From Muribaculaceae bacterium (GTDB lineage Bacteria > Bacteroidota > Bacteroidia > Bacteroidales > Muribaculaceae), in NCBI GenBank assembly GCA_017557665.1, contig JAFYYI010000012.1, positions 25,672 through 89,671 of the forward strand: DNA of 64,000 nucleotides, given 5' to 3'. The notes under the pieces were generated by a model. The model was given only the letters and a program-made list of their open reading frames with translations. It was not told the origin of the DNA and did no database searches. Position 1 is the first letter of the stretch; each line of letters starts with the position of its first letter. The position numbers and the translations under genes were made by a program. Positions 1-7,597 of this stretch are shown in pieces.

Positions 1-596
1 GTAGCGGACTTGGTGTCCTGATTGTAGTCGCCCTTGCATTGATAGCCTGGGGCGTGAAGATTTACAACGGTCTTGTTTCGGAGCAAGAGAATGTTGAAAA
101 AGCATGGGGTAATGTGGAGAACGTGTATCAGCGCCGCGCTGACCTGATTCCCAACCTGGTAGAGACCGTTAAGGGTTATGCCAAGCACGAGCAGGAGACG
201 CTCGAGGGCGTCATCGAGGCACGCGCTAATGCCACCAGTATCAAAATTGATCCTTCAAACATGACCCCCGAAGACCTGCAGAAGTATCAGGCTGCACAGG
301 GCGATGTGACCAATGCCCTGAGCCGACTCATTGCCGTGAGTGAGGCATATCCTGACCTGAAGGCCAATCAGAATTTCCTTGAGTTGCAAAACCAACTTGA
401 GGGTGCTGAAAACCGCATTGCAGTAGAACGCAACAAGTTTAACGAGGCCGCTCAGACCTACAACACCAAGCGTCGTACCTTCCCCACCAGCATAATTGCT
501 AGTATCTTCGGCTTTGGTGACAAGCCTTACTTCCAGGCACAAGAGGGTGCTGACAAGGCTCCCAAGGTAGACTTCGGAACCAGCGAGTCCAAGTAA
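1..596 (+). CDS. lemA: LemA family protein (5' end outside window)
   Basis: The reading frame is open from base 3 with no start codon in the window, so the N-terminus is missing. The first visible residues form a hydrophobic membrane segment, followed by the family hallmark IYNGLVSEQENVEKAWGNV and the block RRADLIPNLVETVKGYAKHE. The remainder is helical, as expected for a LemA four-helix bundle, and the C-terminus matches the usual family length. LemA proteins are membrane-anchored with an outward-facing helical domain; their biochemical role is not settled. The stop is 3 nt before a TPM-domain gene, and a second TPM gene follows, a common Bacteroidetes arrangement that suggests one operon. 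An internal TTG at 39 is not the real start because the membrane segment extends upstream of it. Confidence 0.93.
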   Translation, partial: SGLGVLIVVALALIAWGVKIYNGLVSEQENVEKAWGNVENVYQRRADLIPNLVETVKGYAKHEQETLEGVIEARANATSIKIDPSNMTPEDLQKYQAAQGDVTNALSRLIAVSEAYPDLKANQNFLELQNQLEGAENRIAVERNKFNEAAQTYNTKRRTFPTSIIASIFGFGDKPYFQAQEGADKAPKVDFGTSESK

Positions 597-599
597 ACA

Positions 600-1076
600 A
601 TGGCACTAGCCGATTTCATCCCTAGCGAGGGCCAGCGTCGCATTGCTGATGCCATTACCGCAGCCGAGCGTCACACGACAGGCGAGATCTGTGTCCATGT
701 GACGCCCCGCTGCCGTGGCAAAGTGATGAAACGTGCCGTTAAGACCTTCAATAGGCTGCACCTGTACACCACCAAGCGCCGCAATGCCGTGTTGATTTTT
801 ATCGCCTATGAGGCCCGTAAGCTGGCTATTCTGGGTGATGTGGGTATCAATGAGGTGGTGCCCAAGGGCTTTTGGAACAACGAGGTGGAGGAGTTGACCG
901 AATACCTCAAGGCTGGACGCCCGGTAGATGGCTTGTGCGAGATTATTGCCCATATAGGCGATCGTCTGGCGGAATTCTTCCCAGGCGTGCGTGATGACGA
1001 GAACGAGTTAAGCAATGAGGTATCCTTCGATGAACTTGATGATGACGACCTTGACGATGACCATCATGACGACTAA
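600..1076 (+). CDS. TPM-domain protein, cytoplasmic type
   Basis: 158 residues. Residues about 10-125 match the TPM (YgcG/TPM_phosphatase) fold: an N-terminal helix, TGEICVHVTP strand, then VLIFIAYEARKLAILGDVGI and a GDRLAEFFPG helix near the end. No signal peptide or membrane segment is visible, in contrast to the next gene. The C-terminus is a strongly acidic Asp/His tail (DDDDLDDDHHDD). It lies 3 nt after lemA and overlaps the following TPM gene, so the three are probably co-transcribed. TPM domains have been linked to phosphatase activity and to membrane-protein maintenance, but the substrate here cannot be told from sequence. Confidence 0.88.
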   Translation: MALADFIPSEGQRRIADAITAAERHTTGEICVHVTPRCRGKVMKRAVKTFNRLHLYTTKRRNAVLIFIAYEARKLAILGDVGINEVVPKGFWNNEVEELTEYLKAGRPVDGLCEIIAHIGDRLAEFFPGVRDDENELSNEVSFDELDDDDLDDDHHDD

Positions 1077-1845
1077 GGCAACATGGAATAGCAGGCTGTC
1101 GCGACTGACGGCCATTCTGCTGCTGTGTCTCACCGCATTGACGGTGACGGCACAGGTGCCTCAACGTCCTGATCCCCCAAAGTTGGTCAACGACTTTGCC
1201 GGCATCCTGGGTGACTGCGAATGGTTGGAGGACTCGCTCCAGAAGATCGCCATGGAGACCAGCAACCAGATTTGTGTGGTCACCATGAAAGACTTCGGTG
1301 GCTATGACAAGGCGATGATGGCCTACAGTATTGGTGATCAATGGGGCGTTGGCAAGAGTGATAAGGACAATGGCGTTGTCATCCTTGTGAAGCCCAAAAC
1401 GCCCGAGAGCAAGGGCGAGGCATTTATTGCCCCGGGTTATGGTCTGGAAGGCGCCATCACTGATGCTACAAGCACACGCATAGTTAATCAGGAGATGATT
1501 CCCTACTTCAAGGAGAATAATTACCTGGACGGTGTGTGGGCCGGAGCACAGGTCGTACGTGACCTGGCCGTCGGCGAGTACAACGAGGAGGATTATCTCA
1601 ATCAGTATGATGAAGGAGACGCTTGGCTCGGCTTCATTGTATTCGTCCTCATCATGGCTTTGATCATATATGGGATGAGACACGGCGGCGGTGGCAGTCG
1701 CAATAGTGGTAATACCGGCACTTGGGGCGGTCCCGTCGTTATCAGCGGCAGTGACTGGGGCGGCCACGGCGGCTCCAGCGGCGGCGGTTGGGGCGGCTTT
1801 GGCGGCGGCTCCTTCGGCGGCGGCGGTGGCGGTGGCAGCTGGTAG
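1066..1845 (+). CDS. Secreted TPM-domain protein with glycine-rich tail
   Basis: 259 residues from the ATG at 1066. That start gives a proper signal peptide (basic N-terminus, then LTAILLLCLTALTVTAQ) and an 11 nt overlap with the previous gene; an in-frame ATG at 1015 would add 17 Met/Thr-rich residues lying wholly inside the upstream gene and is less likely. The TPM domain follows (PPKLVNDFAGIL start, CVVTMKDFGGYDKA, NGVVILVKP, GYGLEGAITDA). A transmembrane helix lies near LGFIVFVLIMALIIYG and the protein ends in a Gly/Ser-rich stretch finishing GGGSW, typical of the family. This predicts an envelope-anchored protein with the TPM domain outside the cytoplasmic membrane, acting together with LemA. 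Confidence 0.9.
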   Translation: MTTKATWNSRLSRLTAILLLCLTALTVTAQVPQRPDPPKLVNDFAGILGDCEWLEDSLQKIAMETSNQICVVTMKDFGGYDKAMMAYSIGDQWGVGKSDKDNGVVILVKPKTPESKGEAFIAPGYGLEGAITDATSTRIVNQEMIPYFKENNYLDGVWAGAQVVRDLAVGEYNEEDYLNQYDEGDAWLGFIVFVLIMALIIYGMRHGGGGSRNSGNTGTWGGPVVISGSDWGGHGGSSGGGWGGFGGGSFGGGGGGGSW

Positions 1846-1873
1846 CCTCCTGCATCTTGCAAGACTTATAGCA

Positions 1874-1914
1874 ATTAAGGACTTTAAAGGCCGTGGGTCT
1901 TTAAGGTCCTTAAT
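1874..1914. terminator. Bidirectional terminator made of 9-bp units
   Basis: A 16 bp stem (arms 1874-1889 and 1899-1914, one G:U-type mismatch) closes a 9 nt loop. It sits between the convergent ends of the TPM gene and recO, 4 nt from the recO stop codon. The sequence is roughly built of 9 bp units of the aaggtcctt type, like the array at 18764-18808. Confidence 0.75.
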
Positions 1915-1918
1915 GTTT

Positions 1919-2644
1919 TCAGATGAAGAGTTGCTTGAGGATGTCGGGGGAGCGCAGGGTGCCGATGGCCGCATTGTGCAGGCGGTAGTAACTGATGATG
2001 ACATCGAGCATGCGATTGCGTTCCTCACGGTTGAAACGGAACACCGCCATGTTGCTGAATGTCATGCGCGACAGCAGGTGGATGACCTGTGCCTCCTGCG
2101 GTGGCAGGTTCATGTGCCCCCGGGCCGCTGCCGGAATAAACACACCGTCGGTCATGTCGAACCAGTGGCCTTCGTGGTAGCTCTCCACGTTGGGCTGGAT
2201 GCCCAGATGAGCGCCCAAGTGATAGAGAAAACAGATATGGAAATTGGCGACATGGCCCGGCAACTGTTCCAGCAGTTGCACCGATTGCTCAATGTAGCGG
2301 AACAGCGGGTCGTTGCCCTCCGGCTCCTGGATGACATGGGCGAGCAGTTCGCTGATGAACAGGGCGATGGCATTTTTCATCGGGTCGCTGTAGAGGGTCG
2401 CCAAGGGGTAGTTGCGGCGCACTTCGCGCAGCACCGCCAGGTCACGGCCACTGCGCACTCCGGCTTCCAGGTCCACCAGGGACAAGGGCATGAGCAGCGC
2501 GTTGCGTAACCGTGCCGCCGGAGTTTTGCCCAAGGGTACGGCAAATGACATCAACCCGCGCCCATCGGTGTAGATGTGCACGATGTTGTGCTTATCGCTG
2601 TAGCGGATTGTATTGAGCACAATGCCCTTGAGCTTCTCGTACAT
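1919..2644 (-). CDS. recO: DNA repair protein RecO
   Basis: 241 residues, the usual length. The N-terminus (MYEKLKGIVLNTIRYSDKHN, then IVHIYTDGRGLMSFAVPLG) is the OB-fold of RecO, and the remainder is the helical C-terminal domain. RecO works with RecR (and RecF, encoded here at 23185-24297) to load RecA on SSB-coated single-stranded DNA during gap repair. The Cys4 zinc finger found in some RecO proteins is not present. A perfect 11 bp inverted repeat lies directly upstream of the start codon. The gene is alone on this strand, with a terminator array at its 3' end. Confidence 0.92.
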   Translation of the reverse strand: MYEKLKGIVLNTIRYSDKHNIVHIYTDGRGLMSFAVPLGKTPAARLRNALLMPLSLVDLEAGVRSGRDLAVLREVRRNYPLATLYSDPMKNAIALFISELLAHVIQEPEGNDPLFRYIEQSVQLLEQLPGHVANFHICFLYHLGAHLGIQPNVESYHEGHWFDMTDGVFIPAAARGHMNLPPQEAQVIHLLSRMTFSNMAVFRFNREERNRMLDVIISYYRLHNAAIGTLRSPDILKQLFI

Positions 2645-2645
2645 G

Positions 2646-2692
2646 CCGCTAATTTACTCATTTTTCGCTATTCAAGACCAATAAATTAGCGG
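2646..2692. promoter_or_regulatory. Inverted repeat in the recO leader
   Basis: Two perfect 11 bp arms, ccgctaattta (2646-2656) and taaattagcgg (2682-2692), are separated by 25 nt and begin 2 nt upstream of the recO ATG. It could be an mRNA hairpin over the start region or a protein-binding site; the sequence alone does not decide. Confidence 0.5.
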
Positions 2693-2728
2693 AAAATGCA
2701 ACTTTTTCGCCTTTTCAAGGGGTTAAAT

Positions 2729-2759
2729 TTTGTCAATTCAAAAAATAGTTCTAATTTTG
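2729..2759 (+). promoter_or_regulatory. Promoter of tRNA-Glu/rpsT
   Basis: TTTG (2729-2732), 19 nt spacer, TAATTTTG (2752-2759). This fits the Bacteroidetes primary-sigma consensus TTTG-N19-21-TAnnTTTG closely. It lies 32 nt upstream of the first tRNA-Glu. Confidence 0.75.
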
Positions 2760-2790
2760 CAGTCGCTTTTGCGGAAAAATCCGGCAAAAC

Positions 2791-2862
2791 GGCCCATTCG
2801 TCTATCGGCTAGGACGCAAGATTTTCATTCTTGAAAGAGCAGTTCGATTCTGCTATGGGCTA
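2791..2862 (+). tRNA. tRNA-Glu (TTC), copy 1
   Basis: A 72 nt cloverleaf: acceptor GGCCCAT pairs with ATGGGCT (first pair G:U), anticodon loop centred on TTC, and a T-arm with GTTCGATTC. The CCA end is not encoded. It is identical to the copy at 3212-3283, and the two flank rpsT. Confidence 0.95.
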
Positions 2863-2899
2863 CAACAATCAACTAAATATCAAAGTTTTATATATAATT

Positions 2900-3160
2900 A
2901 TGGCAAACCATAAATCAGCTATTAAGAGAATTCGTCAGAGCGAGACCCGCCGTCTTCGCAACCGTTATTACAGCAAGACCATGCGCAACGCAGTGCGCAA
3001 CATCCGCAAGATGACCGACGCCAAGGAAGCCGGCGAGGCTATGCCCAAGGTGACCGCCATGCTTGACAAGCTTGCTGGCAAGAACGTGATCAGCAAGAAC
3101 AAGGCTGCTAACCTCAAGTCAAAGCTCGCTCAGCACATCAACAAGCTGAACCAGGCCTAA
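2900..3160 (+). CDS. rpsT: 30S ribosomal protein S20
   Basis: 86 residues starting [20 protein letters not shown], a typical S20 start, followed by Lys/Arg-rich helices and [20 protein letters not shown] near the end. S20 binds 16S rRNA early in small-subunit assembly. The ATG at 2900 is chosen because a longer open frame from 2831 would run through the tRNA-Glu gene. The gene lies 37 nt after tRNA-Glu copy 1 and 51 nt before copy 2, so a tRNA-mRNA-tRNA transcript from the 2729 promoter, processed by RNase P and tRNA 3' nucleases, is plausible. Confidence 0.97.
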   Translation: MANHKSAIKRIRQSETRRLRNRYYSKTMRNAVRNIRKMTDAKEAGEAMPKVTAMLDKLAGKNVISKNKAANLKSKLAQHINKLNQA

Positions 3161-3211
3161 GCAATTAGGAGTTAGGCGCCTCCCACCAGGTGCCATGGTT
3201 CAGCCAGGTAC

Positions 3212-3283
3212 GGCCCATTCGTCTATCGGCTAGGACGCAAGATTTTCATTCTTGAAAGAGCAGTTCGATTCTGCTATGGGCTA
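3212..3283 (+). tRNA. tRNA-Glu (TTC), copy 2
   Basis: Base-for-base identical to 2791-2862, including the G:U first acceptor pair and the TTC anticodon. No separate promoter core is visible in the 51 nt between rpsT and this gene, which supports co-transcription. Confidence 0.95.
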
Positions 3284-3288
3284 CCGCA

Positions 3289-3321
3289 GCAAAGCGTTAA
3301 CCTCACGGTTTAGCGCTTTGC
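3289..3321 (+). terminator. Terminator after tRNA-Glu copy 2
   Basis: Stem of about 14 bp (gcaaagcg...ccgt loop region...gcgctttgc, with one bulge) directly after the tRNA, followed by a moderately T-rich stretch. It also lies at the 3' side of the convergent EEP gene. Confidence 0.6.
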
Positions 3322-3379
3322 CTTGTGTTATTATATTCCAACAACAGAAGTATAAGAAATCGTTGCCGGTGGGGTAGTC

Positions 3380-4159
3380 TCAATCATAGCCGACAACCAG
3401 TGTCGCGATGACTGGGTAGTGGTCACTCAATTCAACCGGTATGACCTGTGACTCAATCACATGCCACGCCCGTGAGGGACGTGCTAAAATGTAATCTATT
3501 TTCTCAATAGGATTGTTTACACTGAAGGTGAAATCGCCAACAGTGCAGTCTTGCCACTGGCTCATGAGCAGCCCGATGACATCATCATCGGGTGAGGCAT
3601 TGAAGTCACCGGCTAAGATGACGGGGTAGCTTGTACTGGCAAAATGCTCAAGCAGGAACTGGGCTTGGGCCGCTCGGCTGACACTGTCAAAGGCTTCAAG
3701 GTGAGTGCAGGCAATCATGATGGTATCGCCGTCGGGCAGGATGAAGGTGCCCTGAAGCAAGCCTCGTTGTTCCATGCGGGTGTTGGGACGCGGCAGCTTG
3801 ATGTTGTGAACATCAACAAACTGATGCCGGGTGAGCAGTCCGATGCCGTAATGTCCCCCACTGAACTCGATGGTAGGTCCAAACAGCCCTTCCATGCCGC
3901 TAAAATAGGCAAGTTCGGTGATAAAATCGCGATTATTCTGATGCGGACAATTGGAACGACGGGTATTTTGATCCACTTCCTGCAAAGCCACGAAGTCAGG
4001 CTGGTATTGCTTGATGAGAAGTCCGATCTGTTGCAAGGTAGCGTCGTGGCCGGCATGGAGATTAAAAGTCATGACCCTGATGGTGTCGTTGTGTCCTTGG
4101 GCTAAGGCCATGCAGGCTACAAGCCATGCCGAAATCAAGTGGATGAGACGGAGTCGCAT
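3380..4159 (-). CDS. Secreted endonuclease/exonuclease/phosphatase family protein
   Basis: 259 residues with a signal peptide (MRLRLIHLISAWLVACMALA). The EEP fold is clear: IRVMTFNLH at the start of the domain, FVALQEVDQNT carrying the catalytic Glu, AGDFNASPDD with the Asp/Asn pair, and ELSDHYPVIATL with the C-terminal Asp-His. These residues bind the metal and attack a phosphodiester. Substrates in the family range from DNA to phosphoinositides and sphingomyelin, so the exact reaction is open. Export suggests a periplasmic or outer-surface substrate. A TATTTTTG core lies at 4186-4193 on the same strand. Confidence 0.88.
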   Translation of the reverse strand: MRLRLIHLISAWLVACMALAQGHNDTIRVMTFNLHAGHDATLQQIGLLIKQYQPDFVALQEVDQNTRRSNCPHQNNRDFITELAYFSGMEGLFGPTIEFSGGHYGIGLLTRHQFVDVHNIKLPRPNTRMEQRGLLQGTFILPDGDTIMIACTHLEAFDSVSRAAQAQFLLEHFASTSYPVILAGDFNASPDDDVIGLLMSQWQDCTVGDFTFSVNNPIEKIDYILARPSRAWHVIESQVIPVELSDHYPVIATLVVGYD

Positions 4160-4185
4160 AATGGATAAAGTACTGGTTAGATGCG

Positions 4186-4193
4186 CAAAAATA
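4186..4193 (-). promoter_or_regulatory. Promoter core (EEP gene)
   Basis: TATTTTTG on the minus strand, 26 nt upstream of the start codon at 4159. No clear -33 element. Confidence 0.45.
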
Positions 4194-4271
4194 CTAATTA
4201 TTTCATCAAGAGGCTAATGGTGAGACTCTTTTTTGTTTGATTCAATCCATGTGTGAAGCCACAAAAACAAG

Positions 4272-4303
4272 AAAGGAGATGAACATTGCGTTCATCTCCT
4301 TTT
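4272..4303 (-). terminator. Terminator after tRNA-Gln
   Basis: A stem of about 13 bp, aaggagatgaac paired with gttcatctcctt around a short loop, immediately downstream of tRNA-Gln on the minus strand and followed by TTGTTTTTG. Confidence 0.7.
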
Positions 4304-4310
4304 CCTTTGG

Positions 4311-4381
4311 TTGCCTTGCCCGGACTCGAACCAGGAAATGCGGCACCAAAAACCGTTGTGTTACCATTACACTACAAGGCA
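4311..4381 (-). tRNA. tRNA-Gln (TTG)
   Basis: 71 nt cloverleaf: acceptor TGCCTTG pairs with CAAGGCA, D-stem GTGT/ACAC, anticodon loop TTTTGGT giving TTG, T-arm CCTGG-TTCGAGT-CCGGG, discriminator A, no encoded CCA. One end pair of the anticodon stem (A:C) is mismatched. It lies 119 nt downstream of tyrS on the same strand. Confidence 0.92.
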
Positions 4382-4500
4382 ATCCTTATGTCATCAGGAC
4401 AGTAGCCTATCCTAAATGCGGTGCAAAATTACTGCTTTTTTTTGAATTACAACCCTTTTAGAGGATTTTTTTTAAAATGCAGTGTTCAAGCAAATGCCAA

Positions 4501-5793
4501 TTACTTGACAATGAGCAGGTAGTAGTTCTTCTTACCCTTCTGGGCCAGGATGTACTTGCCGTTGAGAAGCATGTCGGGGCTGGCAGGCATGTTGGGGTCA
4601 GCGAGCTTCTCCTTGTTGACGCTCACACCGCCACCCTGGGTGAGCTTGCGCATTTCGCCCTTGCTGGGGAAGACGGCAGCCACCTCGGTCAGCAGCGAGA
4701 TCATTGGTGTGCCCTCATCGATGGCACTGCGAGGCACCTCGTAGCGGGGCACGCCCTCAAACACGCTCAGCAGTGTGTACTCGTCAATCTTGTGCAGGAT
4801 GTCCTTGGCCTTGTTCGAGAACAGGATCTGTGAAGCTTCAACGGCATTCTCATATTCCTCGGCGCTGTGCACCATGGTGGTGATTTCCTTGGCGAGGCGC
4901 TTCTGCAGCGGACGCATGCCGGGATCCTTCTCCTGTTCGGCAATCAGTTCTTCAATCTCGTCCTGGGGCAGGTCGGTGAAGATCTTGATATACTTCTTGG
5001 CATCCTCGTCGCTCACGTTTATCCAGAACTGGTAGAACTTGTAGGGGGATGTGCGCTGTGGGTCGAGCCAAACGTTGCCGCCCTCGGTCTTACCGAACTT
5101 GGTGCCGTCGCTCTTGGTGATGAGCGGGCAGGTGATGGCATAGGCCTCGCCGCCGTTGATGCGGCGAATGAGTTCGGTGCCAGTGGTGATGTTACCCCAC
5201 TGGTCGCTGCCGCCCATCTGCAGCCTGCAGCCCTCGTGCTCATAGAGGTAGAGGAAGTCGTAGCCCTGCAGCAACTGGTAGGAGAACTCGGTGAACGACA
5301 TACCGTGGTCGGCATTGGCGGCGAGACGCTTCTTCACGCTGTCCTTGGCCATCATGTAGTTGACGGTGATGTGCTTGCCGATGTCGCGGATGAAACTCAG
5401 GAAGGTGAAGTCCTTCATCCAGTCATAGTTGTTCACCACGATGGCGTGGTTGGGCGCGTCGCTGTCAAAGTCCAGGAACTTGGCCAGCTGCTTGCGGATG
5501 CACTCCTGGTTGTGACGCAGCGTCTCCTCGTCGATGAGCTTGCGCTCCTGCGACTTCATCGAGGGGTCGCCGATCATGCCCGTAGCACCGCCAATCAGGG
5601 CGATGGGACGATGTCCTGCCCGCTGCAGGTGCTTGAGCATCATCACGCCCACGAGGTGGCCGATGTGCAGTGAATCGGCTGTCGGGTCGATGCCCACATA
5701 GCCGCTGGTCATTTCCTTGTTGAGTTGCTCCTCGGCACCAGGCATGATGTCGTTGATCATGCCGCGCCATTTCAGTTCTTCTACAAAATTCAT
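4501..5793 (-). CDS. tyrS: Tyrosyl-tRNA synthetase
   Basis: 430 residues. The class I signatures are the HIGH box at residues 43-46 (SLHIGHLVG) and the KMSKS-type loop KFGKTE. The active-site block [25 protein letters not shown] fits bacterial TyrRS, and the C-terminal S4-like RNA-binding domain ends with [19 protein letters not shown]. It charges tRNA-Tyr in the cytoplasm. A TACCTTTG core lies at 5841-5848; no T-box or other leader is visible. Confidence 0.97.
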   Translation of the reverse strand: MNFVEELKWRGMINDIMPGAEEQLNKEMTSGYVGIDPTADSLHIGHLVGVMMLKHLQRAGHRPIALIGGATGMIGDPSMKSQERKLIDEETLRHNQECIRKQLAKFLDFDSDAPNHAIVVNNYDWMKDFTFLSFIRDIGKHITVNYMMAKDSVKKRLAANADHGMSFTEFSYQLLQGYDFLYLYEHEGCRLQMGGSDQWGNITTGTELIRRINGGEAYAITCPLITKSDGTKFGKTEGGNVWLDPQRTSPYKFYQFWINVSDEDAKKYIKIFTDLPQDEIEELIAEQEKDPGMRPLQKRLAKEITTMVHSAEEYENAVEASQILFSNKAKDILHKIDEYTLLSVFEGVPRYEVPRSAIDEGTPMISLLTEVAAVFPSKGEMRKLTQGGGVSVNKEKLADPNMPASPDMLLNGKYILAQKGKKNYYLLIVK

Positions 5794-5840
5794 CTCTTTA
5801 TCTTTATCGTTATTGATTAGTTCTTTTCTCTATTGAACGA

Positions 5841-5848
5841 CAAAGGTA
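5841..5848 (-). promoter_or_regulatory. Promoter core (tyrS)
   Basis: TACCTTTG on the minus strand, 47 nt upstream of the tyrS start. The -33 element is weak. Confidence 0.5.
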
Positions 5849-5988
5849 CATATTTTTTGCCAACTGCCTCACAATTATCCTCAACATTTCCCGCAACAGT
5901 GCGCCAAACCTCTGCAAAAAGACCACCGAACTTAACCCAAAAATGTTCTCAGTCTTTTTAGAAATAGCAGTTTTCAAGAAAAACTGAT

Positions 5989-5996
5989 TATCTTTG
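5989..5996 (+). promoter_or_regulatory. Promoter core (WG-repeat gene)
   Basis: TATCTTTG, 65 nt upstream of the start at 6062; only a poor TTTTC-like -33 element is present. Confidence 0.5.
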
Positions 5997-6061
5997 CAGT
6001 GCAATGCAATGCATGATTCATTGAAGCTATCCCAATCTGTTGTTTTAAAAAACGTTCAACT

Positions 6062-7453
6062 ATGATGAAACCGTCTCTTATTACTATTATCTCTTTTCTG
6101 ATAATCGCTTTGTCGTGCCCGTTGGCCCCAAGGGGTCAGGAGAGTGTAACCGCGACAAGATACAATCTGCTTAGCAAGCAATATGACAATGTGTCTGGCT
6201 TTGAGTGGTCGCTCGACCCCAACGTTGTTGTCGAGAAGAACGGCAAAAAGGGTGTGGTTAACGTTGCCAACAAACTCGTCATTCCACTCATGTATGACGA
6301 AATCAAGAGTTATGGCGATCTTTTTATCGTATACCAGAACGGGTTGACGGGAGTCGTTGACGAGAATAACAAACAGGTCATTCCTATTGAGTATGCCGAG
6401 ATTGATGCTTGCCCTGACAAGAATGGCTTACACTTCATGGTTGCCAAGTACCCTTCAGGCAGTTCTAAGGAAACGAGCACACCGCTAATGGGTCTGATGG
6501 ATGATTGCGGCAATGTGAAAATACCACTCGCTCATGTTAACATGAAAAAGGTGTCCTTTATCGAAGCAATGAAAGATGTTGATGGCCGCATCATTACCTC
6601 TGATTCTGATGATTCCAAACATGGGCTTCTCGATTTCGACGGTCGCGTGATTCTTCCTCAAGAGTATGACGAGATTGTGAACATTGCCACTAATTGGCGA
6701 CTTCTTGTTATGAAAGGCGACAGGTATGGAATTGTTGACTGGCAGGGCAACATAATTATGCCGATGGATTATAACGATATGGTGTTTGACGATTATCACT
6801 CCTCTGGCTTTGCGGCAAGAAGAGCGCAGGGTGGCAAGAAATCAAAATATGCTTTTTGGGATTTCGATGGCAATAAACTGTCCGACGAAATTTTTGACAA
6901 TGTCACTGGCTATAGTTTTGATATGTTTGATGCCACCATTGGCAAACGACACATCATGACGACAGGTTTTTATGAAGGAATGGCTGCTTTTGCCGAAATG
7001 GGAGACGACGGTGACGACAATCATCTCATCTGGGGATATATGGACGCACAAGGAAAGGTTATCATGAAACCGCAATTCCCCTCTGCCAATGGCTTCAGCG
7101 AAGGCTTGGCTGCAGTAGCATTGACCCAAAACGAGGGCGAGCTGTTATACGGCTATATTGATGCCAGCGGCAAAACAATCATTCCGCCTGCATACACTTC
7201 TGCGGGATACTTCATGGGAGGAATGGCCGTGGTGGCAACACCCGGAACGGGTGAATTCGTCATCAACAAGCAAGGCCAAATCGTGAAAGTATTCTCTGAA
7301 GATTCCAACGAACGCCGCTTGATGCGTGACGAAATGGGTCAAGTTCTTATCAAAGAGGTTTTCAACGATGGCGAGACGAGATTCTACAATGCCCAAGGCA
7401 AGCTGGTCAAGGCTGTCATCGACGGCGTCACACTCACTGCAGACCCGAAATAA
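6062..7453 (+). CDS. Secreted WG-repeat protein
   Basis: 463 residues with an N-terminal hydrophobic signal (ITIISFLIIALSCPLAP). The rest is a series of WG-type repeats, each with a KNGKKGVVNVANKLVIP-like or YGIVDWQGNIIMPMDYN-like pattern (small hydrophobic, D/G-x-x-G, then I-P-x-x-Y/F-D). Roughly eight units can be picked out along the chain. WG repeats form beta-rich solenoids or propellers thought to mediate binding; no catalytic motif is visible. The Cys in the signal region does not make a clean lipobox. It is a single gene with its own promoter core upstream and a hairpin terminator downstream. Confidence 0.85.
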   Translation: MMKPSLITIISFLIIALSCPLAPRGQESVTATRYNLLSKQYDNVSGFEWSLDPNVVVEKNGKKGVVNVANKLVIPLMYDEIKSYGDLFIVYQNGLTGVVDENNKQVIPIEYAEIDACPDKNGLHFMVAKYPSGSSKETSTPLMGLMDDCGNVKIPLAHVNMKKVSFIEAMKDVDGRIITSDSDDSKHGLLDFDGRVILPQEYDEIVNIATNWRLLVMKGDRYGIVDWQGNIIMPMDYNDMVFDDYHSSGFAARRAQGGKKSKYAFWDFDGNKLSDEIFDNVTGYSFDMFDATIGKRHIMTTGFYEGMAAFAEMGDDGDDNHLIWGYMDAQGKVIMKPQFPSANGFSEGLAAVALTQNEGELLYGYIDASGKTIIPPAYTSAGYFMGGMAVVATPGTGEFVINKQGQIVKVFSEDSNERRLMRDEMGQVLIKEVFNDGETRFYNAQGKLVKAVIDGVTLTADPK

Positions 7454-7476
7454 CCATTCGCTGACTTTATCATCTG

Positions 7477-7514
7477 CGCCCTGCACGCTCTCTTGAGATT
7501 TGCAGGGCGTGTTT
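7477..7514 (+). terminator. Terminator after WG-repeat gene
   Basis: 9 bp perfect stem cgccctgca/tgcagggcg (7477-7485, 7501-7509) followed by tgtttt. Confidence 0.75.
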
Positions 7515-7561
7515 TGTGAAATAATTGCATTGGCTATGAATGCCGTTAACGATAAAAATGT

Positions 7562-7569
7562 TAACTTTG
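7562..7569 (+). promoter_or_regulatory. Promoter core (mutS)
   Basis: TAACTTTG, 28 nt before the mutS start codon. No convincing -33 box. Confidence 0.5.
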
Positions 7570-7597
7570 CGTGATTAAATCAATGTCGTGCTGAACT

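Noticed and set aside
943..2028. 361-codon open frame opposite the TPM gene
   Set aside because: Arises from the GC-rich glycine tail of the TPM gene; crosses the terminator and recO end.
2831..2899. N-terminal extension of rpsT
   Set aside because: Would begin inside the tRNA-Glu gene; S20 proteins start [10 protein letters not shown].
4237..4461. 74-codon + strand ORF
   Set aside because: Runs across the tRNA-Gln gene and its terminator.
5810..6004. Small minus-strand ORF of 64 codons
   Set aside because: Covers the promoter cores of tyrS and the WG-repeat gene; Bacteroidetes intergenic composition, no homology visible.
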